From positions 1 through 14,872 of the forward strand of contig JACKIB010000046.1 of NCBI GenBank assembly GCA_020638695.1: 14,872 nucleotides of DNA. The letters run 5' to 3'. Under the pieces are notes generated by a model. The model searched no databases. It was not told where the DNA came from and saw nothing but the letters and a program-made list of their open reading frames with translations. Positions 1 to 7,181 of this stretch are shown here, in pieces (the stretch's first letter is position 1; each line of letters begins with the position of its first letter). The position numbers and the translations under genes were made by a program. Source of the DNA: Planctomycetota bacterium. Lineage in GTDB: Bacteria; Planctomycetota; UBA1135; UBA2386.

Positions 1-20
1 ACGCATGTGTCCGCGCGGGA

Positions 21-39
21 GGCCGGGTCGCGGCCGGCC
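21..39 (-). terminator. Possible GC hairpin after the lipoprotein gene
   Basis: A 6-bp perfect inverted repeat (GGCCGG / CCGGCC) with a 7-base loop lies 7 bases beyond the stop of the minus-strand lipoprotein gene. No T-run follows it on the minus strand, so it is at best a weak or factor-dependent terminator. In DNA this GC-rich such a repeat can arise by chance. Confidence 0.2.
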
Positions 40-45
40 GAATCT

Positions 46-477
46 TCAACGCCGGCCGGACCCGTTGCCGTCGTCGAAGAACGCCCCGTCGCCCGCCCTG
101 CCGCCCGAGTCCGCGTTGTTGTCCAGCCCGTGGACCTCGACATGGGCGAAGCCGAGTCGCCGGAAGTAGCCGGCGACCGCGGAACGACCCGCGTCGGTGA
201 TCTCGGCCTTGCAGAACTCGAGGTGGACGACTTCGCGCCGCAGATTCAACCGAGCGAGGAGTGCTTCCAGAGTCGTTCGATCGAAGGTCGCCCGCACCCC
301 ACGGCGCGTGACCACGGGGTCCACCAGCGAGAAGCGATCCCGATCGAGGAGCTGGATCGAGACGGTGGTCCGCGGCACTCCAGGCGATGCGATCGTCAAC
401 CCATCGAGTGGCGAAGGCGCGACACAGGCCGCCAGCAACGTCAGCGAACAGGCGAATGCCGCAGTTCGCGACGGCAT
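46..477 (-). CDS. Small putative lipoprotein, unknown function
   Basis: This encodes 143 residues. The N-terminus is a lipoprotein signal: a short basic start, a hydrophobic core, and a lipobox ending L-A-A-C with the cysteine at residue 18, so the product is probably lipid-anchored at the envelope. The mature part has an alternating strand/helix pattern (residues about 38-117) that loosely recalls small ExbD/TolR-like or other alpha/beta periplasmic domains, but I do not recognise a family. The last 25 residues are rich in Gly, Asp and Asn and look disordered. The ATG at 475-477 shares one base with the stop of the upstream GTPase gene (TGATG), and a purine-rich AAGGGTGG stretch lies just upstream. 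Translational coupling to the GTPase is therefore likely, and this start is preferred over the longer open frame, which would run antiparallel-free but out of frame through the GTPase. Function unknown. Confidence 0.7.
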   Translation of the reverse strand: MPSRTAAFACSLTLLAACVAPSPLDGLTIASPGVPRTTVSIQLLDRDRFSLVDPVVTRRGVRATFDRTTLEALLARLNLRREVVHLEFCKAEITDAGRSAVAGYFRRLGFAHVEVHGLDNNADSGGRAGDGAFFDDGNGSGRR

Positions 478-1508
478 CACCGCCACCCTTCCGTTGCGCT
501 CGACGCCGGAGGCGCGTCGCATCGCACCTCGACCGCTTCGCGCAGCGAACCGAGCAGACGCGCGACGGCGACCGCACCCAGACCGCGCTCGACGACCACG
601 AAACGCACACCGCGCACACCCGCTCGGAGGCCCGCCAGTGGACGCGGCGGCGAGACGCTGCGCCCAGCGGCCTGCAGGACGTGCACCACCGAAGTGGCGC
701 GATCCTCCACCAACCCCTTGATGCGGAGCAACCGCGGGCCGTCGAGCTGCGTGACCAGTTGCAGCCACAGGTGAAGGACCCCGACGTCGGCCCCGTGATC
801 GACCGAGAAAGCGTGCGTCGCCACGCCCGTCGCCGACATTGCCGAAGATCCTCCGCCGTGGTGGTGCAGCCACTCCCCGGCGATGCACGGGTCGGTCAAT
901 CGGGGCAGCGCCGCGGCGGCCAGCAGCCAGTCCGGGTCGAGCTCGCCGTGCTCGGCAGCTCGCACGTCGCATCCTGGCGCCGCGCGCTCCAGCAGTTCGA
1001 GCACCGCGGACACCCGATGTGGCGCGAGGTCACCCTTGGTCAACACGATTCTGTCGCACAACTCCAGTTGGCGACGCGCCTCGGCATGTGTCGCGAGCAA
1101 GTCCTCCGCACGCGACGCATCGACGGCAGCCACGCAGCCCACCGGCTCGACGAGCGCGGAGATCCCGCGGTCAGCGACCAGCCCGTGCAGGATCGGTGCC
1201 GGATCCGCGAGTCCCGTGGTCTCGACCACGATGCGCGCTGGCCGGTGCGCCACGACGCGCTCGAGTGCGGCACGGAGGTCGTCACGCAAAGAGCAACACA
1301 CGCAGCCGGAGGCGAGCGTCATCACGTCTTCGTCGGCGCTCTCGATCAACCAGTGGTCGAGCGCGATCTCACCGATCTCGTTGACGATCACCGCGATTCG
1401 CTGGCGCGAGCGGCGCAGCAGCGCGGACAGCAGCGTCGTCTTGCCGCTGCCGAGGAACCCGGTCAGCAGGTGCAGTGGGATCGCCTTTCGGGTCGACACC
1501 CGGACCAT
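477..1508 (-). CDS. COG0523/CobW-type GTPase, putative metal chaperone
   Basis: This 343-residue P-loop GTPase belongs to the G3E/COG0523 family (CobW, YjiA, ZNG1 relatives). The Walker A motif GFLGSGKT is at residues 17-24, VNEIGE at 42-47, the family-specific metal-binding GCVCC at 68-72, the Walker B-like ETTGLADP at 96-103, and the guanine-specificity motif is present as TKGD (157-160). A histidine stretch (HHH, 215-217) follows, and residues about 228-325 form a CobW_C-like domain. Family members use GTP hydrolysis to deliver a metal, often zinc, to client proteins in the cytoplasm. The ATG at 1508 has a good GAGAGG ribosome-binding site 5 bases upstream. The gene is divergent from a metal-dependent amidohydrolase and overlaps the downstream lipoprotein start by one base. 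The metal and the client are not visible from sequence; the neighbouring hydrolase is a plausible client by inference. Domain assignment is firm, substrate is not. Confidence 0.93.
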   Translation of the reverse strand: MVRVSTRKAIPLHLLTGFLGSGKTTLLSALLRRSRQRIAVIVNEIGEIALDHWLIESADEDVMTLASGCVCCSLRDDLRAALERVVAHRPARIVVETTGLADPAPILHGLVADRGISALVEPVGCVAAVDASRAEDLLATHAEARRQLELCDRIVLTKGDLAPHRVSAVLELLERAAPGCDVRAAEHGELDPDWLLAAAALPRLTDPCIAGEWLHHHGGGSSAMSATGVATHAFSVDHGADVGVLHLWLQLVTQLDGPRLLRIKGLVEDRATSVVHVLQAAGRSVSPPRPLAGLRAGVRGVRFVVVERGLGAVAVARLLGSLREAVEVRCDAPPASSATEGWR

Positions 1509-1513
1509 GTTAG

Positions 1514-1519
1514 CCTCTC
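1514..1519 (-). promoter_or_regulatory. Ribosome-binding site of the COG0523 GTPase
   Basis: On the minus strand GAGAGG lies 5 bases before the GTPase ATG. It supports that start codon. It also sits inside the only 14 bases separating the two divergent genes, leaving no room there for a promoter of either gene. Confidence 0.6.
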
Positions 1520-1522
1520 GCC

Positions 1523-2377
1523 ATGCGGCCCGAGCGGTTGATCGACTGCCACACCCATCTGAACAACTACCACGAGTCGACCCGCCGGCCGACGACCGAC
1601 CACGTGCAGGACCTGTTCGCCAAGATGGACGAGGTCGGCGTCGATCACGCGGTGGTGATCTCCTCGTACAAGGTCGACATGGACCGACCGAGCGTCGAGC
1701 ACCTGATCGAATTGCTCGCGGCGGATCCGCGCACCACGCTGGTCGAAGGCCTGCGCTGGCGCGGCGAGGCGCGGACCGACTTGTTCGGGCTCGAGGAGCG
1801 CATCCGCGACGGGTTGGTCAAGGGGATCAAGCTCTACCCGGGCTACGACCACTACCCGATCAACGATGCCTCGCTGGAAACCGTGTTCCGGATCGCCGCC
1901 AAGCACGACGTACCGGTGATGATCCACACCGGGGACACCTACGCGAAGACCGCCAAGGTCCGCATGGCGCACCCTCTCCTGGTCGACGACGTCGCGGTCG
2001 ACTACCCGGACGTCAAGTTGGTCATGTGCCACCTCGGCAACCCGTGGTTCCAAGACGCCGCGGAAGTGCTCTACAAGAACGACAACGTGTTCGCCGACAT
2101 CTCCGGGCTCACACTCGGCGAGTTCACCTACGACTTCGAGCGCTACGTCGCCATGCGACTCAAGGACATGATCACCTACATGGGCGACCCGGGGAAGCAG
2201 CTGATGTACGGGAGCGACTGGCCACTGGTGCACATGAAGCCGTACGTCCGACTGCTGCACGAGCTCGACTTCACCGACGAGCAACTGGAGAACATCGCGT
2301 GGCGAACCGCGGCTCGCCTGTTCCGCGTGCCGGTCGATCGGATCGGATCCCGCGGTGGCGAAGGGGTCGTGCCGTAG
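1523..2377 (+). CDS. Amidohydrolase-2 family metal-dependent hydrolase
   Basis: This 284-residue TIM-barrel hydrolase is of the amidohydrolase-2 type (PF04909/COG2159-like). The N-terminal DCHTHL gives the HxH metal pair (H10, H12). Further conserved positions are KLYPGY (103-108), HTGD with H135, CHLGNPW with H170, and YGSDWPL with the metal/catalytic Asp D232. There is no signal peptide, so it should be cytoplasmic. The family includes decarboxylases and hydrolases of cyclic or aromatic acids; the substrate here cannot be named. The ATG at 1523 is fixed by the HxH motif lying only 9 residues inside the protein. No Shine-Dalgarno site precedes it. It starts 14 bp from the divergent COG0523 GTPase, and 2 bases after its stop a GTG opens a small, probably broken frame. 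Length is typical of the family. Confidence 0.92.
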   Translation: MRPERLIDCHTHLNNYHESTRRPTTDHVQDLFAKMDEVGVDHAVVISSYKVDMDRPSVEHLIELLAADPRTTLVEGLRWRGEARTDLFGLEERIRDGLVKGIKLYPGYDHYPINDASLETVFRIAAKHDVPVMIHTGDTYAKTAKVRMAHPLLVDDVAVDYPDVKLVMCHLGNPWFQDAAEVLYKNDNVFADISGLTLGEFTYDFERYVAMRLKDMITYMGDPGKQLMYGSDWPLVHMKPYVRLLHELDFTDEQLENIAWRTAARLFRVPVDRIGSRGGEGVVP

Positions 2378-2379
2378 GC

Positions 2380-2675
2380 GTGGACGACCGCTTCAAGATC
2401 GACGAAGTCGCCAAGATCGACCGAGGTGATGCCTGCGCTTCCAGCGCGCTTCGAACCGGGTGCTCCATGGGGTGATCGATCGGATCACCGCGCGGCAGCT
2501 CGAACTCCGCCTCACCCTCGAGGGCACCAAGCTGACGACCGAGGCCACGACCGACGACCGCCCGTGCTGGACGGCGGTCGATCGCACCCTGCTCGAACAG
2601 GTTCTCGGCGGTTGGTCCGCCGAGTCCGCGCTGCGACCGATCAGCTGCCGACGCGGGTCTCGACGCCGTTGCTGA
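2380..2675 (+). pseudogene. Possible frameshifted small gene, unknown function
   Basis: A GTG two bases after the amidohydrolase stop opens a frame (starting V-D-D-R-F-K-I-D-E-V-A-K-I-D) that stops at about 2475. A second frame, one base back, is open from 2430 to the TGA at 2673-2675 and has its own GTG at 2460. Both parts show the strong G/C third-position bias of real genes in this window: AAG ATC GAC codons in the first, and runs of CTC, ACC, GAG and GGC in the second. A one-base shift near 2430-2440 would join them into one protein of about 98 residues, with a helix-rich second half and no recognisable family. It could be a decayed gene, an assembly error, or two small overlapping genes. 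Its 3' end overlaps the convergent repeat-protein gene by 35 bases, which suggests the original end is lost. Confidence that something coding was here is moderate; function unknown. Confidence 0.35.
2471..2489. repeat. 7-bp perfect inverted repeat
   Basis: GGTGATC and GATCACC flank a 5-base loop (GATCG). It lies inside the small frameshifted frame, without a T-run on either strand. It may be a weak hairpin between the convergent genes, or incidental. Confidence 0.25.
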
Positions 2676-4488
2676 CCCGCAGTCCGTCCCCCAGGAACTG
2701 CGTGAAGGCGGTGGCGCCGACCAGCCGCGGGTCGGTCGGCAGGCGCACCGGCAGCTGGCCGAACCCCTCGGTGTCGGTCGGCACTCCGACCAGCACCGCG
2801 AAGTCCGTGTAGCTGAAGCACCCGGGCGCGCCGAGGAAGCCGAGTTCGAGCGAGCGCGGTGTCACGCCGACGATCAGCGTCGCCATCGAGTTGCGGGGAG
2901 CCCCGAACACCTGGTAGGCGATGTCCGCGCCGAGCGCCGGCGTGCCGACCGCCAGGTGGCTCAGGCCACGGCAACCGACGCCGAACTTGGTGAACGCGCC
3001 TTCGAACGCGCACAACAACCCGACCTCGGGGTCGCCGGCGGTGACCACCGTGGAACCGACCTGCGCACCCGCGCGGTCGAACAGCATCACCTTGCTGCCG
3101 TCGACCACCAGAATGCGGTCGGTCGGGAACACCAAGTGCTGCGGGCTCGCCACGTGCAGCGTGCTGCCCACCTGTCCGCCGGTGCGCAGGTCGAAGAAGC
3201 GGATCCCGTTCTCGTCGGTGATTCCGAGCGTGTCGCCGTCGATCTGCACACCACTGGGCGCGAGATTCTTGAGCGGGATCGGCTGGCCGATCGGCAAGCC
3301 GTCCCGATCGAACACGCGCACCCGATCGGAGTCGACCACCACGATGCGATCCCGGTGCAGCTGGACGTCCTGGGTCTCGTTGCCGGTGCGCAGGATCGGC
3401 GTGCCGATCGGGTAGCCGGTCCTGTCGAAGATCCGCACCCGATCCTGATCGATCACCACGATCCGCGTGTCGTCGGCAACCACCCGCTGGCGGTCGACGC
3501 CGGTCTTCGGGATCGGCCCACCGATGATCCCTCCGGTCTTCTTGTCGAAGATCTCGGTGCGGTTGTCGTCGGTGACGATCACGCGGTCGCCGGCTACGGT
3601 CACGGTCTGCCGGTTCTTGCCGGTGTTCTTGATCGGCGCACCGCGCGGCAAACCGTCCTTGCCGAAGATCCGCACCTGGTCGTCGTCGATGATGATGATC
3701 GCGTCGTCCGAGACGATCACCTGCTGCCGGTTGGTGCCGCTCTTCGGCACGATGGAATCGGGACCGAAGCCGCCGGGCTTGCTGATCCGCGTGTCCCGGT
3801 CGTCCGTGACGATCACCGTGCCGTCCTTCAGCACCACCCGTTGGCGGGCGGCCCCGCCATTCTTGACGGTGCGGATCGGCGTGCCGTCGTTACTGCACAG
3901 CACGCACTGGTTGTCGTCAGTGAGCGCGACCAGTCCGCCATCGACCGTCACGGTCTGGCGGTAGGCTCCGCTGCGCAGGTGGCTTCGGCCGGTGAACGCC
4001 CCGTCCTCGGTGTAGAAGCGCACGCGGTCTTCGTCGACCACCACGACGAACGCGCCGGCCATCGTCGCCCACGGCGCGACGCTGCCGGTGCGCAGGATCG
4101 GACTGCCGAGCGGCTTGCCGGAGAGGTCGAAGATCTGCACGCGATCGGCGCTGCCGAGCAGCAGCCGGTGGAACGCGGGGAACACCTGCTGCGCGCTACC
4201 GCCGACCCGCGGGATCACCGCGCCGATCTGCGCCCCGTTGGCGTCGAAGATCCGCGTGCCGTCGAGATCGGACACGACCGCGCGGGGTCCGAGTGTGAAC
4301 TGCGCCACGGATGCGCTGCCCCGCGTGGCGATGCGCGGCGACAGGGTGCCATTGGCCTGCAGAAGGTCGACCCCGCCGCCGTGCGCCAAGGTGATGGTGC
4401 GGCAGGTCGGGGATTGGGCGCCCAGCCCCGCGCCGCAGGTGGCGAGGGCGAACAGGACGGACGAACGGAGGAATGGGGTGTGGATCAT
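2641..4488 (-). CDS. Secreted protein of twelve 39-residue repeats, propeller-like
   Basis: This encodes 615 residues. A signal peptide (basic/hydrophobic residues 1-24, ending G-A-Q) directs export. Residues about 29-495 are twelve tandem repeats with a period of exactly 39 in eight of them, of the type hydrophobic strand, D-x-D-R-V-R-I-F-D, G-x-P-I-G-x-P-I, T-G-x-x-x-Q-x-V. Each unit could supply four short strands, as in a beta-propeller blade, with Asp-rich turns that could bind calcium. I do not recognise the exact repeat family. Residues about 502-615, with a Cys pair at 506 and 557, form a C-terminal module of a kind I recall at the end of many planctomycete exported proteins; its role is unknown. 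The ATG at 4488 is chosen because the signal peptide begins there; the longer open frame overlaps the ABC ATPase gene. The gene starts 70 bp after that ATPase on the same strand, so co-transcription is possible. Confidence 0.85.
   Translation of the reverse strand: MIHTPFLRSSVLFALATCGAGLGAQSPTCRTITLAHGGGVDLLQANGTLSPRIATRGSASVAQFTLGPRAVVSDLDGTRIFDANGAQIGAVIPRVGGSAQQVFPAFHRLLLGSADRVQIFDLSGKPLGSPILRTGSVAPWATMAGAFVVVVDEDRVRFYTEDGAFTGRSHLRSGAYRQTVTVDGGLVALTDDNQCVLCSNDGTPIRTVKNGGAARQRVVLKDGTVIVTDDRDTRISKPGGFGPDSIVPKSGTNRQQVIVSDDAIIIIDDDQVRIFGKDGLPRGAPIKNTGKNRQTVTVAGDRVIVTDDNRTEIFDKKTGGIIGGPIPKTGVDRQRVVADDTRIVVIDQDRVRIFDRTGYPIGTPILRTGNETQDVQLHRDRIVVVDSDRVRVFDRDGLPIGQPIPLKNLAPSGVQIDGDTLGITDENGIRFFDLRTGGQVGSTLHVASPQHLVFPTDRILVVDGSKVMLFDRAGAQVGSTVVTAGDPEVGLLCAFEGAFTKFGVGCRGLSHLAVGTPALGADIAYQVFGAPRNSMATLIVGVTPRSLELGFLGAPGCFSYTDFAVLVGVPTDTEGFGQLPVRLPTDPRLVGATAFTQFLGDGLRVSNGVETRVGS
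3004..4404 (-). repeat. Tandem 117-bp coding repeats (39-aa units)
   Basis: This stretch encodes the twelve repeats. By residue they are 29-67, 68-106, 107-145, 146-184, 185-223, 224-262, 263-301, 302-341, 342-380, 381-419, 420-457 and 458-495. Units 7, 9 and 10 are closest to the consensus and the ends are more diverged. The period is conserved better than the sequence, so these are old duplications under structural constraint and not recent DNA repeats. Confidence 0.8.
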
Positions 4489-4558
4489 GGTCGGGTCAGT
4501 TGGTTCACCCGGGACTGCGGAATCCCGCGCGGCAACCCGCCACCGAACCCCGAAAAGC

Positions 4559-5536
4559 TCAGCCGGCGTCCACCGGTTCGCCCGACCGTTTTCCGGTGAC
4601 CTGCAGGAAGAACTCCTCCAGGCTGTGGCCCTCCTTCCAGGCCCGCGGGGTCGCACCGTGGTCGAGCGCGGTCTGCAGCACCCGTGCCACGGCCGCATCG
4701 TCGTCCGCATCGCCACCCGAACCCGCGACCTCCGCCAGCGTGATGGCGTAGCGCAACGGACCCCGTTGCTCGACCGCGTGCACGACGTCGAGCGCCGCCA
4801 GGGCCGTGCGCACGGCATCGGCCAACGGTCTGCCGAAGGTGACCTCCAGGCGCCGGCCGCCCGCCGTGATCGCCTTCACCGACCCGCAGGTGACCAGGCG
4901 GCCGCGGTCCAGGATCGCCACGTGGTCGCAGATCTCCTGGATCTCCAGCAGATTGTGCGAGCTGATCACCGTGGTGGTCCGCCCGCCCGCCTGCAGCTCG
5001 ACGATCAGGTCGCGGATCTGCCTGGCGTTCTGTGGATCCAGGCCGGAGGTCGGTTCGTCGAGCAGGATCACCTCGGGCGCACCGAGGAACGCCTGGGCGA
5101 CCCCCAGCCGCTTGACCATACCGTGCGACAGCGCGTGTACACCTCGCTTGGCGTAGGCGCCGATCCCGACCTTCTCGAGCGCGGCACGGGCTTCGGCTTC
5201 CGCCGCTGCACGGGGCTGTCCATCGAGCACGCGAAAGAACGTCAGTTGGTCGAGGATCGGCACATTGCGCTGGAACACCGCGTCCTGCGGCAGGATGCCG
5301 AGGCGTCCCTGCAGCTCAGAGATGTGCCGAACGTCGACGCCGAGCACTCGGATGCTGCCGGCGTCGGCGCGCAGGAAGCTCGCGACGATCGAGAACAGCG
5401 TGGTCTTGCCGGCGCCGTTCGGACCGAGCAGCCCGAACACCGAGCCGCGCGGCACCTCGAAGCTGACGGCGTCGAGCGCCACGCTGCGGCCGAAGCACTT
5501 GCGGATCCCCTCGATCGACAGCGCGGCGTCGGCCAT
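4559..5536 (-). CDS. ABC transporter ATP-binding protein (ABC-2 type)
   Basis: This 325-residue cytoplasmic ATPase has a complete nucleotide-binding domain: Walker A GPNGAGKT (38-45), Q-loop Gln84, signature LSHGM (136-140), Walker B VILLDEP (156-162), D-loop SGLDP, and switch His194. LSHGM replaces the usual LSGGQ, a variation common in ABC-2 export ATPases. Residues about 228-325 are a C-terminal extension of the kind found in that group, containing a short Gly/Asp-rich linker (272-280). It pairs with the permease encoded immediately upstream: the ATG at 5536 shares one base with the permease stop (TGATG), so the two are translationally coupled and should form one transporter. The cargo is not visible. 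The longer open frame through the permease is a false extension. Confidence 0.95.
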   Translation of the reverse strand: MADAALSIEGIRKCFGRSVALDAVSFEVPRGSVFGLLGPNGAGKTTLFSIVASFLRADAGSIRVLGVDVRHISELQGRLGILPQDAVFQRNVPILDQLTFFRVLDGQPRAAAEAEARAALEKVGIGAYAKRGVHALSHGMVKRLGVAQAFLGAPEVILLDEPTSGLDPQNARQIRDLIVELQAGGRTTTVISSHNLLEIQEICDHVAILDRGRLVTCGSVKAITAGGRRLEVTFGRPLADAVRTALAALDVVHAVEQRGPLRYAITLAEVAGSGGDADDDAAVARVLQTALDHGATPRAWKEGHSLEEFFLQVTGKRSGEPVDAG

Positions 5537-6471
5537 CACAGGTCCCGCTTCTGGAAGTGCCGGTGCCCGAGGTACAGGAACACCGCCGTGTAGCCGAGGC
5601 AGGCCGCGGCCGCACCGGCGACCTGGACCGGCGAGGGTTGGAACAGATTCAGCTGCACACCCCACGGCAGCAGGTAGCGGATCCAGCCGAGCTGCTCCCA
5701 CCGCATCTCGCCGAACACCGCGAGCAGCGGCACCCCACCCAGCACCACCGTGATGATCGTCAGCGATCCGAACGGCGAGTCGATCGCGCCGGAGATCCAG
5801 CCGCACAGGGCCAGGTACGGGAGCGACACCAGGATCATCATCAGCGCCCCGTAGCCGCCCCACCGCGCCATCGCTCCGAAGCCGTAGAACGGCAGTTTGA
5901 AGTGCAAGAACGTCGTGATGAGCCCGACCAGGAACAGCAACACCGCGCCCTGCGCCAATGCTGCACCGAGCACCCGGCCGAAGTAGATGCTGGAGCGATC
6001 GGCGCGCATCAGGTGGTAGCGGATGCCCCGGCTCTGCACGTCCCCGGAGAACAAGTCGAACGCGCCGAGGCTGGCGACGAACGGCCAGCCCCAGAACAGG
6101 ATCAGCAGGATCGTGGAGAGCAACGCGGGGCGCTCGTCGAGCAGGTACGCGGTCCAAGCGCGGACCTTTTCCTGCGCCGATCGCCGTGCCTGATCGTCGG
6201 CGATCTCGCTCGCGGCTTGCGAGCCGAGGATCCAGTCGACTGCCGAGCGCACTTGAGGACTGTCCTTCAACCGCTCGACAACGCGCTCGGTGGTCAGTTC
6301 GACGCCTTCCGCCCGGGCCTTCTTCACGATCTTTTCGGCAGGCTGCAGGAGCATGTGCGACACCATCAACCCGAACAGCAGTGCGGCAAGCAGGAACACG
6401 AGGCCGATGCCACTGCGCACCGAGTAGCGCGACGAGTACAGGGCGATCAGCGCGACATGTCGGGCATTCAT
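5536..6471 (-). CDS. ABC-2 type permease
   Basis: This 311-residue inner-membrane protein has about six membrane segments: residues 22-41, 115-140, 161-190, 203-228, 232-253 and 282-302. A large charged loop at about 42-113 follows the first helix, rich in Lys, Glu and Arg and probably helical. S-G-D-V-Q-S-R-G-I-R-Y (142-152) followed by a charged patch precedes the third segment, as in ABC-2/GldF-like permeases that couple to the ATPase there. It is made with the downstream ATPase through a one-base stop/start overlap, and it begins 10 bases after the upstream membrane-protein gene. No Shine-Dalgarno site is seen before the ATG, so it may depend on coupling from the upstream gene. Substrate unknown; family assignment good. 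Confidence 0.9.
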   Translation of the reverse strand: MNARHVALIALYSSRYSVRSGIGLVFLLAALLFGLMVSHMLLQPAEKIVKKARAEGVELTTERVVERLKDSPQVRSAVDWILGSQAASEIADDQARRSAQEKVRAWTAYLLDERPALLSTILLILFWGWPFVASLGAFDLFSGDVQSRGIRYHLMRADRSSIYFGRVLGAALAQGAVLLFLVGLITTFLHFKLPFYGFGAMARWGGYGALMMILVSLPYLALCGWISGAIDSPFGSLTIITVVLGGVPLLAVFGEMRWEQLGWIRYLLPWGVQLNLFQPSPVQVAGAAAACLGYTAVFLYLGHRHFQKRDL

Positions 6472-6481
6472 CGCAGGAGCG

Positions 6482-6964
6482 TCAGTTGACGAAGTCTTCC
6501 TTGAAGGTCACGTTGAGCAGGAACAGCGTGAGCAGGGGATAGACCGCGACCAGGAGAGTGAGGAACGACAGCACGGACTGCTCCTCGGCGATATCGGGCA
6601 TGGTCACCGTCAGCGACACCAAGCTCAGCAGGGACACCACGGCGTAGAGGTTGCCGATGCCTCGCCCCATTCTGCGACGCTGCTTCAGGTAGCCGATACC
6701 CGCGATCAGCAGCAGGACGCCGCACACCGCGTTCGCACCGGCAGTCGCCCACATGAACCCGGCATGCTCGTGCAGCTTGTCCATCATCTCGAGTGTTCTT
6801 GCGCCGTCCCCGCGCTGGCGAACCGACTCGCGCACGCGACCGGACTGGAACACCAGCATCACGGCCAGCGTGGCGAGGGTGCCGAAGACCAGGTCGTACG
6901 CCGCAGCGCAGAAGTTGATGATGGCCAGCGCGGTGAGGCCGCCGGGGCGCGCGCCTTCGGACAT
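6482..6964 (-). CDS. Four-helix integral membrane protein, unknown function
   Basis: This encodes 160 residues with four predicted membrane segments at about 10-40, 66-93, 102-122 and 129-153. A basic loop (Q-R-R-R-M-G-R, 95-101) joins helices 2 and 3, and a charged loop (42-65) joins 1 and 2. I recognise no family. It ends 10 bases before the ABC permease start and is on the same strand, so it is probably an operon partner or accessory subunit. The ATG at 6964 is chosen because the hydrophobic region starts right after it and the upstream open frame reads as low-complexity shadow. No Shine-Dalgarno site is visible. Function unknown. Confidence 0.75.
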   Translation of the reverse strand: MSEGARPGGLTALAIINFCAAAYDLVFGTLATLAVMLVFQSGRVRESVRQRGDGARTLEMMDKLHEHAGFMWATAGANAVCGVLLLIAGIGYLKQRRRMGRGIGNLYAVVSLLSLVSLTVTMPDIAEEQSVLSFLTLLVAVYPLLTLFLLNVTFKEDFVN

Positions 6965-7075
6965 GGGTTGGGATCGTGCTGCAGCGGGTTCGAGGACTGC
7001 GAGGGAGGGTAAGGCGCGCGTCCGTACCTCGGGAGCAAAAACGCGTTCTCCCACACCTCCGCCGGCGCGGCGGGC

Positions 7076-7103
7076 GCAGAACGAATCTTCATCCGCGTTC
7101 TGC
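7076..7103 (-). promoter_or_regulatory. 8-bp perfect hairpin between DUF2911-like and membrane-protein genes
   Basis: GCAGAACG (7076-7083) and CGTTCTGC (7096-7103) form an 8-bp stem with a 12-base loop. A shorter GC hairpin (7059-7073) and a GGGAG/CTCCC pair (7031-7052) lie next to it. In the minus direction they lie between the DUF2911-like gene and the membrane-protein gene. No T-run follows directly. The set could be a weak terminator, a processing site or an attenuator. The rest of the 217-base gap shows nothing I can identify. Confidence 0.35.
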
Positions 7104-7181
7104 TGCCGAATGCACTGCGTCGCGGGGCATGCTCCGAGCCGCACGAGTGCTCTCGGCCCGCCCACAGCACCGCCGCGCGGA

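Noticed and set aside
3004..4404. Regular 117-bp periodicity considered as a non-coding or CRISPR-like array
   Set aside because: The units are contiguous, coding, diverged at the DNA level and conserved as protein. There are no identical repeats with unique spacers.
2956..4599. A plus-strand open frame of 547 codons opposite the repeat protein
   Set aside because: Its apparent His/Asp/Val repeats are only the antisense image of the 39-residue repeats, and the minus frame has a signal peptide and a coherent domain pattern.
4489..4818. N-terminal extension of the repeat-protein frame
   Set aside because: It overlaps the ABC ATPase C-terminus in another frame, and the signal peptide starts at the ATG at 4488.
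5537..6157. N-terminal extension of the ABC ATPase frame
   Set aside because: It lies wholly inside the permease gene and reads as Arg/Ala/Pro-rich noise. The nucleotide-binding domain starts right after the ATG at 5536.
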